A DNA stretch of 61,457 nucleotides from JBDZUZ01 sp040255445. Lineage in GTDB: Bacteria > Planctomycetota > Phycisphaerae > Phycisphaerales > UBA1924. The notes under the pieces are model-generated. The model was not told where the DNA came from, did no database searches, and saw only the letters and a program-made list of their open reading frames with translations. How positions within the stretch are numbered: the first letter of the stretch is position 1; the number at the start of each line of letters is the position of its first letter. The stretch covers positions 1 through 61,457 of the forward strand of contig JBDZUZ010000006.1 of NCBI GenBank assembly GCA_040255445.1, read 5' to 3'. This document shows, one piece after another, positions 42,343 through 49,664 of the stretch. The position numbers and the translations under genes are program-made.

Positions 42343-43166
42343 TGGACCGGCCATGTGGGAGTGAAATGCGCAGCGGTGCGTCCCTGGTCCGACGGGCCAC
42401 CGCCATCGAGCACCGCCGCCGGGTCGGTCTCATTGCCGTCTTTGTCGCACCGTTCGCAGGCCTGACCACCCTGCTCGTGCTCCTGCTCGTGCTCCTGCTT
42501 CAAGTGATGATTCTCGACGCCTACGTCGCGGGATGGATCGCCCTATCGGTTGCGGTTGTGATCTATGTGACCGGTCGGATTTGGCTTGGTCTCGCGAACG
42601 TGGCGAGGCAGCGTCTCCTCCGTTCGAGCGAGAATCGGGACGCAGTGATACGCGAGCCGCTGAAGCCCCTCGATCGATTCGGTCGCTACCGCATTGTCGA
42701 GTGCAGCGGCCAATGCCTCGCCGGAGAGCACGTGCTTCCGCTGTGGGCTCTCTCGATAACGCGGCTGTCGGTACAAGTTGCCGTTGTGTTGTTGATCGCA
42801 GGCCTCATCTACATCGCCCGAGATGCGCCCTTGCGAGTCTTGGGGTTGGCACTCGGCGTCTCGATACTCAGCCTTCAGATAGCGGCACGCTACATGTGCG
42901 GCGAACAACCCGCTCGTTTCTCAATTCAAAGAGCCAGGGGACGCGCGACGATCCGTATCGAATCCGTTGGTCCGGTTGGTACACGGTCAGTCCGGGAGAT
43001 TCACGCCGGGGATCTCACAGACGTCACGCAGATGCGGGATGCGATCGTTCTGCTGCAAGTAGGGGAGTTTCGGGGCACCGAGCTGGTGAGGATCCGCGAG
43101 CCCGTCCCCAGGTGGCAGCTTGACCGCCTGGAGTACGCCATTCGCCAGCAACTCGGCCGAGCGTGA
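42342..43166 (+). CDS. Four-helix membrane protein, paralogue C
   Basis: From ATG 42342 (TGATG overlap with the SUKH-like gene) this is a 274-residue protein and the most divergent of the four. It keeps the order: helix pair with VGLIAVFVAPFAGLTTLLVL, a block EPLKPLDRFGRYRIVECSGQ equivalent to GERFG-x-RV, a second helix pair around VAVVLLIAGLIYIA, and a C-terminal domain starting ARFSIQRARGRATIRIESVG. The C-terminus VPRWQLDRLEYAIRQQLGR matches VPRWRTTRLENDIGRRL of paralogue D. Function unknown. Confidence 0.7.
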   Translation: MDRPCGSEMRSGASLVRRATAIEHRRRVGLIAVFVAPFAGLTTLLVLLLVLLLQVMILDAYVAGWIALSVAVVIYVTGRIWLGLANVARQRLLRSSENRDAVIREPLKPLDRFGRYRIVECSGQCLAGEHVLPLWALSITRLSVQVAVVLLIAGLIYIARDAPLRVLGLALGVSILSLQIAARYMCGEQPARFSIQRARGRATIRIESVGPVGTRSVREIHAGDLTDVTQMRDAIVLLQVGEFRGTELVRIREPVPRWQLDRLEYAIRQQLGRA

Positions 43167-43202
43167 TCGACCGCTCGGTGTGAACTCCGCCCGCCCCGGC
43201 GA

Positions 43203-43213
43203 TTTGCTAGATT
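43203..43213 (+). promoter_or_regulatory. Extended -10 (TGCTAGATT) of membrane paralogue D
   Basis: TGC-TAGATT ends 7 nt before ATG 43221. The block TTTGCTAGATTGCCCGCC differs by one base from the one before paralogue A, so the regulatory region was duplicated with the gene. Confidence 0.5.
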
Positions 43214-43220
43214 GCCCGCC

Positions 43221-44189
43221 ATGAATGCCCCCGAGCGCCCCGCCGCGGCCCCGCCCGCGGCCGGCAGTCCGCGGCCGCGGACCATCACCGGAGACGAGCT
43301 GACCGCCCTGCACCGGCGCGTGCTGGCGTTAGAGAAGCGACGCTTCTGGGGCTATGTCGTTGCCATCGGCGGCTCAACGGTCGTCACCATCGCGTCGCTG
43401 ACCTTCGTCACGCTGCTGACCTCCCTGGATCTCCTGATCGCGCTCGCCGTGGCTCTTGCCGCACCGAGCGTCATTGTTGCGGTGGGGATGACGATGGCTT
43501 CGAGCGCTCGCCGCGGTATCAAGCGGCTCGCGGACAACACGGATCAGCTCGCGCCCCTGTTGCAGCTCCCGTTGACCCGCGGCGAGCGATTCGGAAAGTA
43601 TCGTGTCGCCGAGGTGGAGGCGGATCTGTTGCGTGTCGAGCGAGGGCTGGGCTACCTGCCTGTCGTCGCCACCAAATTGCTGGCAATTGCGAGCCCTGTC
43701 GTTTTTATTGTCTTCCTGATCTCGGTCTCTCAACCGACATCACGAGTCTCAGATCTTCAGGCTGTGCTGATGGGTTTTCCTTTGGTGCTGCTCGGCGCTG
43801 GCTTCGCGCTCAAGACAACTCCGCTCCGATGGTCGATCACCCGCGAGGCAACCGGCACATGGGTGCGGATCGAGTCGGTGCGGATGGCCTTGCAGATTCG
43901 CACCCGGGAGATTGCAGCGACCGATGTCGCCACTGTGTTCCGCGCCGACGATGCGATCGGCGTATTCCCGCTGGATGACACTTCAAGCCGATTCAGGTCG
44001 CTGGTGCTGATGAGATTCCGGGAAGGGGTTCCCCGCTGGCGCACCACCCGGCTCGAGAACGACATCGGCCGGCGGCTGAAACTCTCGAGAAACGCGACGG
44101 TCCAGATGCAAATGACCACCCCCGACCGCGCGAACGGCACGCCGCAGGTATTGGTCTCATGGTCGCAGCGGCCGCCCGAGACCAAATAG
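43221..44189 (+). CDS. Four-helix membrane protein, paralogue D
   Basis: This 322-residue protein is the closest relative of paralogue A: VLALEKRRFWGYVVAIGG against ILERRRLWGFLIVIAA, LPLTRGERFGKYRVAEVEAD, RGLGYLPVVATKLLAIASPV, PLRWSITREATGTWVRIESV and IRTREIAATDVATVFRADDA. Two helix pairs (about 35-80 and 150-195) precede a soluble C-terminal domain. It lies 51 nt before the lipoprotein amidase. Function unknown. Confidence 0.75.
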   Translation: MNAPERPAAAPPAAGSPRPRTITGDELTALHRRVLALEKRRFWGYVVAIGGSTVVTIASLTFVTLLTSLDLLIALAVALAAPSVIVAVGMTMASSARRGIKRLADNTDQLAPLLQLPLTRGERFGKYRVAEVEADLLRVERGLGYLPVVATKLLAIASPVVFIVFLISVSQPTSRVSDLQAVLMGFPLVLLGAGFALKTTPLRWSITREATGTWVRIESVRMALQIRTREIAATDVATVFRADDAIGVFPLDDTSSRFRSLVLMRFREGVPRWRTTRLENDIGRRLKLSRNATVQMQMTTPDRANGTPQVLVSWSQRPPETK

Positions 44190-44240
44190 ATCGTGGGCCC
44201 GGGCCGTTCGTGAGGTCGGACGCCCCCCTAGCCTCTGCTT

Positions 44241-45260
44241 ATGCATCGACTGCTCTCAACCTGTGTCAGCCTGCTCCTCCTCTCCCTCCTCCCCGCCTGC
44301 GCCTCCCGCCCGCGCCTCGGCGATGAGTCCCCCCGCCGCGGCGATGAGATCGTTGTTGCCGGGCGGTACTTCCATACCGGCGCGCCCGTCGTCCTCTGGA
44401 GCGATCCGGGCGGGTACGACGCCTACCGCACCGAGCGGCGCTTCGCCCCGTGGGACCAGGCTTCATTCGCCAAGTCTTCGGGCTCGATCAACTCTCCCGA
44501 ACGCTTCGGGCTCCGCCGCGCCGGGCTCGATGATGCCCAGCTCGAACGCGTCCGCGGCGGGGGCTGGACGCTCGAAGAGGTCCAGGACAAGGTCGATCAG
44601 TTCGTCATCCACTACGACGTCTGCGGCACCAGCCGCACCTGCTTCCGCGTGCTGCACGATGTACGCGGCCTCTCGGTCCATTTCATGCTCGACATCGACG
44701 GCACGATCTACCAGACGCTCGATGTCAAGGAACGCGCCTGGCACGCCGGCCCGGCCAACGACCGCTCGGTGGGTATCGAAATCGCCCACATCGGCGCGTA
44801 CCCGCCCGGCGAAGACGGCGCGATCCCGCCCACGCTCAAGGAGTGGTACGGCAAAGACGAGCAGGGCACCCGCATCACGCTGCCGGCGCGGCTGGGCGAC
44901 GGCGGCGTGCGCACGCCCGACTTCATTGGCCGCCCGGTCGGCGGCGAGCCGGTGGTGGGCGTGCTGCACGGCGGCCAGCTCATGCAGTACGACCTCACAC
45001 CCGAGCAGTACGACTCGCTCATCAAGCTCACCGCCGCGCTCGCGGTGGCGCTCCCGAACATGGAGCTCACCTACCCCAAGGACGAGAACGGCATGGTGCT
45101 GACCCGCGCGATGTCCGCCGAGGAGCAGAAGGAATTTCGCGGCCTGATCGGCCACTTCCACCTGACCGATGGCAAGATCGATCCCGGCCCCGCCTTCCGC
45201 TGGCAGTACGTGACCGATGAAGCCGGCAAGCTGCTGAAGCGCCGGCCGCGGGTGGATTAA
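44241..45260 (+). CDS. Lipoprotein N-acetylmuramoyl-L-alanine amidase (Amidase_2)
   Basis: This 339-residue envelope protein has a signal peptide with lipobox LLPAC (Cys at about residue 20). The Amidase_2 (PGRP/AmpD-like) domain carries zinc ligands in QFVIHYDVCG (about 124), in RAWHAG (about 168) and probably in LIGHFHLTDGKIDPGPAFRW (about 305). It should cleave the lactyl-amide bond between MurNAc and L-Ala in peptidoglycan. Its stop shares TTAA with the stop of the convergent PLP-enzyme gene. A fragment of a second copy lies at 41595. Confidence 0.9.
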   Translation: MHRLLSTCVSLLLLSLLPACASRPRLGDESPRRGDEIVVAGRYFHTGAPVVLWSDPGGYDAYRTERRFAPWDQASFAKSSGSINSPERFGLRRAGLDDAQLERVRGGGWTLEEVQDKVDQFVIHYDVCGTSRTCFRVLHDVRGLSVHFMLDIDGTIYQTLDVKERAWHAGPANDRSVGIEIAHIGAYPPGEDGAIPPTLKEWYGKDEQGTRITLPARLGDGGVRTPDFIGRPVGGEPVVGVLHGGQLMQYDLTPEQYDSLIKLTAALAVALPNMELTYPKDENGMVLTRAMSAEEQKEFRGLIGHFHLTDGKIDPGPAFRWQYVTDEAGKLLKRRPRVD

Positions 45261-46402
45261 CGAGTACCCGACTCGGCCGCCGCGCCGTTCTCCGCGGTCG
45301 CTTGGAGCCACTTCGAGAGCGTCGCCCCCAGCCGCTCGATGTCCTCGAGCGTGTGTGAGGCGTTGACCACCACGCGGAAGTACCGCGGGCTGGGTCCGCC
45401 GGGGTATTCGATCAGCGGCGCGAGGATGCCATCGTTGAGCAGCCCCTCGTGCACCTTCTGCATCCGCTCGACTTCGAGCGTGAAGGTGAAGATCGGGATG
45501 TTCTCGGGGGGCAGGGCGATGTCGTTCGCCGTCAGCACCGCCCGCATCGCCGCGATGTTGCGCCGCAGCCGCTCCACGAGCGAGGGGTCGTTCCTGACGA
45601 TCGCGAGCGCGGCCCGCGCCGCCGCGGCGAGCGGCGGGGGGATCGGCGTCGAGCTGCGATACACCGGCGCGGTCTCGCGGATGCGGCGGATCAAGGGCGT
45701 CCGCCCCGCGACCACACCGCCGTAGCAGCCCAAGCCCTTCGCGAGCGTGGTCGTGATCAGCACCCGAGGGTCATCGAGCGATGCGTGCGCCACCCCGCCG
45801 CGGCCGCCCGACCCGAGCACACAGAAGCCGTGGCAGTCATCGACCAGGAGCGCGGCCCGCGCCGGCGGCAGGTTCGCCGGCAGCGCCTTGAGCAGGTCCC
45901 GCAGCGGCGCGATTGCGCCATCCGCCGCGAAGACGCTGTCGGTCATGATCGCCACACCCGCATCGGCGTACTTGCCCGCCAGCCACGCGGCCGACGATGC
46001 ATCGAGGTGCTCGAACTCGAAGACCTGCATCCCCACGCTCGTCGCGGCGTTGCGGATGGACTTGTGCGCGCGGGCGTCGATGATCGCGATGCCGATCTCG
46101 GGGCTCAGGCCCTGGGCCGCGGCGAAGTTGGCGGTGTACCCCTCGGCGGTGAGGATCCCCGCCTCCTGCTGCAGGAAGCGGGCGAGCTCGGTCTCGAGCT
46201 GGTCGTGGACCGTGGTGTTGCCGGTCGTTTCGCGGGAGGCGGTGGTGCTCAGCCCGTGCCGCGACACCGCATCAACGACCGCCGCCTGGACCTCGGGCCG
46301 GTACGACAGGCCCAGGTAGTTGCACCCGCCGAAGGCGAGAATCTCGCGCTCATCGATGGTGACGGTGCGGGCGGTCGAGGCGGTGATGGGGTAGCGGGGC
46401 AT
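45257..46402 (-). CDS. PLP-dependent alpha-oxoamine synthase-like enzyme (AONS/KBL family)
   Basis: This 381-residue fold-type I enzyme shows FGGCNYLGLSYRPEV, TTASRETTGNTTVHDQLE, LLVDDCHGFCVLGSGGRGG (PLP-contacting Asp and His) and the Schiff-base Lys in TTTLAKGLGCYGG. Family members condense amino acids with acyl-CoAs (BioF, KBL, serine palmitoyltransferase). It cannot be assigned to one of them; biotin genes are absent. It is the last gene of the minus-strand operon, 97 nt after the dehydrogenase, suggesting amino-acid catabolism or a linked biosynthesis. Confidence 0.82.
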   Translation of the reverse strand: MPRYPITASTARTVTIDEREILAFGGCNYLGLSYRPEVQAAVVDAVSRHGLSTTASRETTGNTTVHDQLETELARFLQQEAGILTAEGYTANFAAAQGLSPEIGIAIIDARAHKSIRNAATSVGMQVFEFEHLDASSAAWLAGKYADAGVAIMTDSVFAADGAIAPLRDLLKALPANLPPARAALLVDDCHGFCVLGSGGRGGVAHASLDDPRVLITTTLAKGLGCYGGVVAGRTPLIRRIRETAPVYRSSTPIPPPLAAAARAALAIVRNDPSLVERLRRNIAAMRAVLTANDIALPPENIPIFTFTLEVERMQKVHEGLLNDGILAPLIEYPGGPSPRYFRVVVNASHTLEDIERLGATLSKWLQATAENGAAAESGTR

Positions 46403-46499
46403 CGCACAGAACTATCGGCGCGCTGAGCCGCCCGAGGCACAGCCGCGGCGAGCGAATCCGGCGGTGGATATGCGGGAGGCTTCCTGCCCCGCGCCCGGC

Positions 46500-47507
46500 T
46501 CAGACCGGGTCGTGGTCCGGCCGCATGAACCGCACCATGGGCAGCGAGGCCATCGTGTGCAGCCCCGGCTCGGCCCGCAGCAGCCGCGGCACAGCGTTGA
46601 TGACGATCGCCGAGGTCGCCACATCGCCGTGGACGCCGTTGGTGATCGTCATGTCGATCGGGGGCTCGCCGTGGATGATGACCCGGTCGTGGGGATTGGC
46701 CTGGCCGATCGCGGCCTGGAAGACCATCGAGACGACCTCCTTGCCGTCGCACCAGCCGCGGGCGGTCTGGCGGACGCCGGAGATACCGCCGGCCGGGATC
46801 GGGCCGATCGCGGAATTGAGCACCTTCTCCGCCCGCACCGGGTTGATGTCCTCTTCCCAGCGGGTGATATCGAGGCCCAGGTAGTGGGCGATGAAGTGGA
46901 GCGATTCGCCGAGGCCGACATGCCGCAGCGTGCCGGCCTTGACGTTGGCCGCGAACTGCTCCTCGCTCTGGGCCGCGCCGATCTTCTTCTGGAAGGGCAC
47001 GCGCCGGGTCGAGGCGTCCTGGATGCGGTGGCACTCGACGGCGGTGACATCGCGGCAGACCGCGGTCGCGGCGACGGCGAGCGTGTCCATCAGGAAGCCG
47101 GGGTTGACGCCCGTGCCCAGCAGGCGACCACCGTTGGATTTGGCGATCTCGTCGAGCTCATCGGCGAGAGCGACATGCCGCAGCCAGGGGTAGAGCAGTT
47201 CTTCGCAAGTGCTGACGACGGCCTTGCCGTGCTCGAGCAGCGTGACGAAGGTGTCGTGACAGAGCCTCAGGTCCGATGAAGTCGCGACGATCGCCGCATC
47301 GATGTCGTCCCACTGATCGAACGCGTCAAGGCTGGGGAGGATGCGGATCTTCTCATCGGCCCCCGGCACGAACTCGCTGAGCGGCTGATCGGCCAGGTGC
47401 GGCGCGGGATCGACCGCGGCGATCAGGTGGCCGATGTCGCGGCTGTAGAGGTCCTTGAGGATGTTCTGGCCGAGGGGGCCGACGCCGACATGGAGGATGC
47501 GCTTCAT
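46500..47507 (-). CDS. DapB-like NAD(P)-dependent dehydrogenase
   Basis: From ATG 47507 this is a 335-residue protein starting MKRILHVGVGPLGQNILKDL, a Rossmann motif. It continues with AAIVATSSDLRLCHDTFVTL, AVVSTCEELLYPWLRH and GTGVNPGFLMDTLAVAATAV, the pattern of dihydrodipicolinate reductase-like and 2,4-diaminopentanoate dehydrogenase-like enzymes. The substrate is unknown. It lies 44 nt after murQ and before the PLP enzyme; the pair may act on one amino-acid substrate, perhaps a peptidoglycan-derived amino acid. Confidence 0.75.
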   Translation of the reverse strand: MKRILHVGVGPLGQNILKDLYSRDIGHLIAAVDPAPHLADQPLSEFVPGADEKIRILPSLDAFDQWDDIDAAIVATSSDLRLCHDTFVTLLEHGKAVVSTCEELLYPWLRHVALADELDEIAKSNGGRLLGTGVNPGFLMDTLAVAATAVCRDVTAVECHRIQDASTRRVPFQKKIGAAQSEEQFAANVKAGTLRHVGLGESLHFIAHYLGLDITRWEEDINPVRAEKVLNSAIGPIPAGGISGVRQTARGWCDGKEVVSMVFQAAIGQANPHDRVIIHGEPPIDMTITNGVHGDVATSAIVINAVPRLLRAEPGLHTMASLPMVRFMRPDHDPV

Positions 47508-47551
47508 GATGTGCTCTGAGGTGTGTGCTCGGGGGGCTGAGGCGGTTCTGG

Positions 47552-48487
47552 TCAGGGGTTGAGTGCGAGATCGAGTCGGCCGCGGTGCGCGGCCAGGCGT
47601 GATTCGGCCTCCTCGCGCGAGGCGTTGAAGGCGTGCATGACGACTGCGGTCTTGACGGTCCCGCCGGCGCGGTCGAGCAGGTCGAACGCATCGGGGCGGG
47701 GGAGTTTGGTGATGATCGAGACGATGCGGGCAGCGCGGTCGCGGAGTTTGGCGTTGGTGGCGCGGAGGTCCACCATCAGGTTCTGGTAGACGCGGCCGGA
47801 GCGGATCATCAGCGTCGTGGAAATTGTGTTCAGCGCGAGCTTGGTCGCGGTGCCGGCCTTCATACGGGTCGAGCCGGTGAGCACCTCCGGGCCGGTGTCC
47901 AGGACGATCAGGTGATCGGCGCCCGCGGGCTTCTCGATCGGCGAGCACGACAGCATCGCGGTGAGCGGCGGGAAGGGGCGGGACTTGCAGAAGGCGAGCG
48001 CGCCGAGCACGTACGGCGTGGTGCCGCCCGCGGCGATACCGATGACGGCATCACGCTCGTTGAGCACGAGCTCCGTCAGTTGCTCGACAGCGCCGTTGGG
48101 ATCGTCTTCCTTGCTCTCGCTGGATTTGCGGAGCGCACTGTCGCCGCCGGCGATGATGCCGATGATGCGGTCGGGCTCGACCTGAAAGGTCGGCGGCGCT
48201 TCGGAGGCATCGAGCACGCCGAGCCGTCCGGAGGTCCCCGCGCCCAGATAGATCAGCCGACCGCCGCCCAGAAAGCCCGGCTCCGCCGCGGCGATGAAGC
48301 CGCTCAGGGCCTCCGCGGCCTTGGCCATCGCGTCCATCACCGCACGGTCCTCCTGCTGGATCGCCGCAACGCACTCGTGCACGGTCAGCGCGTGGAGGTT
48401 CATCGTCCGCGGGTTGCGCTGCTCGGTGGCGATATGCGACCGGTCAGGCGGCGGTGTGGGAGCGGGGTTGGCGGGCGGGGGGGTCAT
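47552..48487 (-). CDS. murQ: N-acetylmuramic acid 6-phosphate etherase
   Basis: MurQ splits the D-lactyl ether of MurNAc-6-phosphate, giving GlcNAc-6-phosphate and lactate. The 311-residue protein has the SIS-fold signature YLGAGTSGRLGVLDASE, VIGIAAGGTTPYVLGAL, and ALNTISTTLMIRSGRVYQNL with MVDLRATNAKLRDRAARI. ATG 48487 is taken as start; its first ~25 residues are Pro-rich, and ATG at TMNLHALTV is a possible alternative. It follows anmK by 58 nt, the preceding step of the pathway. Confidence 0.95.
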   Translation of the reverse strand: MTPPPANPAPTPPPDRSHIATEQRNPRTMNLHALTVHECVAAIQQEDRAVMDAMAKAAEALSGFIAAAEPGFLGGGRLIYLGAGTSGRLGVLDASEAPPTFQVEPDRIIGIIAGGDSALRKSSESKEDDPNGAVEQLTELVLNERDAVIGIAAGGTTPYVLGALAFCKSRPFPPLTAMLSCSPIEKPAGADHLIVLDTGPEVLTGSTRMKAGTATKLALNTISTTLMIRSGRVYQNLMVDLRATNAKLRDRAARIVSIITKLPRPDAFDLLDRAGGTVKTAVVMHAFNASREEAESRLAAHRGRLDLALNP

Positions 48488-48545
48488 GCGTGCGGTGCGG
48501 CTCAGGCGGCGTTGCTTCGGGCGGCGGGCCCGCCTGCGAAGGGCC

Positions 48546-49664
48546 TCAAGGGTACACCCATGCACCGCTGACCGGGGCGGGGGCGGGCACGCCGGTCACC
48601 GCCGGCAGGGTTATTGGAACCCGATCGGCACATAGCAGGCCGAGCACTGCGAACGCCGCGGCCTCCCGGGCGGCCGCGGGGATCCCCACTTCATCGGAGT
48701 CGACGACCGGGCAGCGGACGCCGCGGCGGATCGCGGCGACCAGGGCCGCGTTGTGCACACCGCCGCCGGCGAGCACGGCGAGGCCCGAGCCGGCGGGGAT
48801 CGTTCCTGCAATCACGCGGCCGATGGCAACGCACGCGGTCGCGGCGAGGTCGGGGCCGACGAGTCGGTGCTCGTTCGCCAGCGCCCGGATGCGATCCCGG
48901 AGTTCATCGCCGGTGCCCAGCGAGCGACGTGCGGCGGTCTGGGCGGCGAGGAGTTGGGCGATCGTGTCCTCGGCAACGGCGTGGCTGGTCCCGGTTGCCG
49001 CGGCGGCGCCATCACGGTCGAAGGGAGCGGCGAGGTATTGGCGGGCGATCCAGTCGAGGAGCTGGTTGCAGACGCAGACATCCTGCGCTGTGATCGCATC
49101 GATAGTCGCGGCGGAGCCAGGGAGGTTGGTGATGTTGCAGAAACCGCCGAGGTTGATGATTGAACGCGGCGACTCATCGCGGTACATGATCCAGTCGGCG
49201 ATCGGCGTGATCGGCGCGCCCTCTCCGCCGCGGGCGACATCGGCCTGGCGCAGATCGAAGACGATCGGCAGTTGGGTTTCGCTCGCGATCAGCGGCGCGT
49301 TGATGAGCTGCCAAGTGAGCGGCGGGGCGTGGTAGACCGTTTGCCCGTGCACGCACGCGAGCGACGGAGGCTGCGGGGAGTTTGCCGCGGCCTCGCGGAT
49401 CGCCGCGGCGTACAGCCGCGAGAGACCATCGTTGGCCGCCGCGATCTCGCGGGCGGTTGTTGCGTGCTGATCTGCGATGCGCCGGAGCGAAGCGCCGACC
49501 TCGCCCAGCGAGTGTGAGAGGGTCGACAGGTGCTCGATACGCATCGCAATGCCGCGGCCGGTCGCGCGGATGAGCGATGCATCGATCGCATCGAGACTTG
49601 TGCCGGTCATCGCGCCGACCGCGTAGCGGATCTCGCCCTCGCGATGGCCGCGGTCCGGGCTCAC
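48546..49664 (-). CDS. anmK: Anhydro-N-acetylmuramic acid kinase
   Basis: AnmK hydrolyses and phosphorylates 1,6-anhydro-MurNAc to MurNAc-6-phosphate, the substrate of MurQ. The 372-residue protein has the ATP motif AVGAMTGTSLDAIDASLI, CVHGQTVYHAPP, VFDLRQADVARGGEGAPITP (DxRxxDxxxGG type), SIINLGGFCNITNLP and LAVLAGGGVHNAALVAAIRR. GTG 49664 overlaps the stop of the GH20 gene (GTGA), supporting that start; ATG of MTGTS would remove the N-terminal strand. Confidence 0.94.
   Translation of the reverse strand: MSPDRGHREGEIRYAVGAMTGTSLDAIDASLIRATGRGIAMRIEHLSTLSHSLGEVGASLRRIADQHATTAREIAAANDGLSRLYAAAIREAAANSPQPPSLACVHGQTVYHAPPLTWQLINAPLIASETQLPIVFDLRQADVARGGEGAPITPIADWIMYRDESPRSIINLGGFCNITNLPGSAATIDAITAQDVCVCNQLLDWIARQYLAAPFDRDGAAAATGTSHAVAEDTIAQLLAAQTAARRSLGTGDELRDRIRALANEHRLVGPDLAATACVAIGRVIAGTIPAGSGLAVLAGGGVHNAALVAAIRRGVRCPVVDSDEVGIPAAAREAAAFAVLGLLCADRVPITLPAVTGVPAPAPVSGAWVYP

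Noticed and set aside
45257..46402. Assignment as bioF
   Set aside because: No biotin genes are adjacent and the family has several substrates that cannot be separated by the visible motifs.
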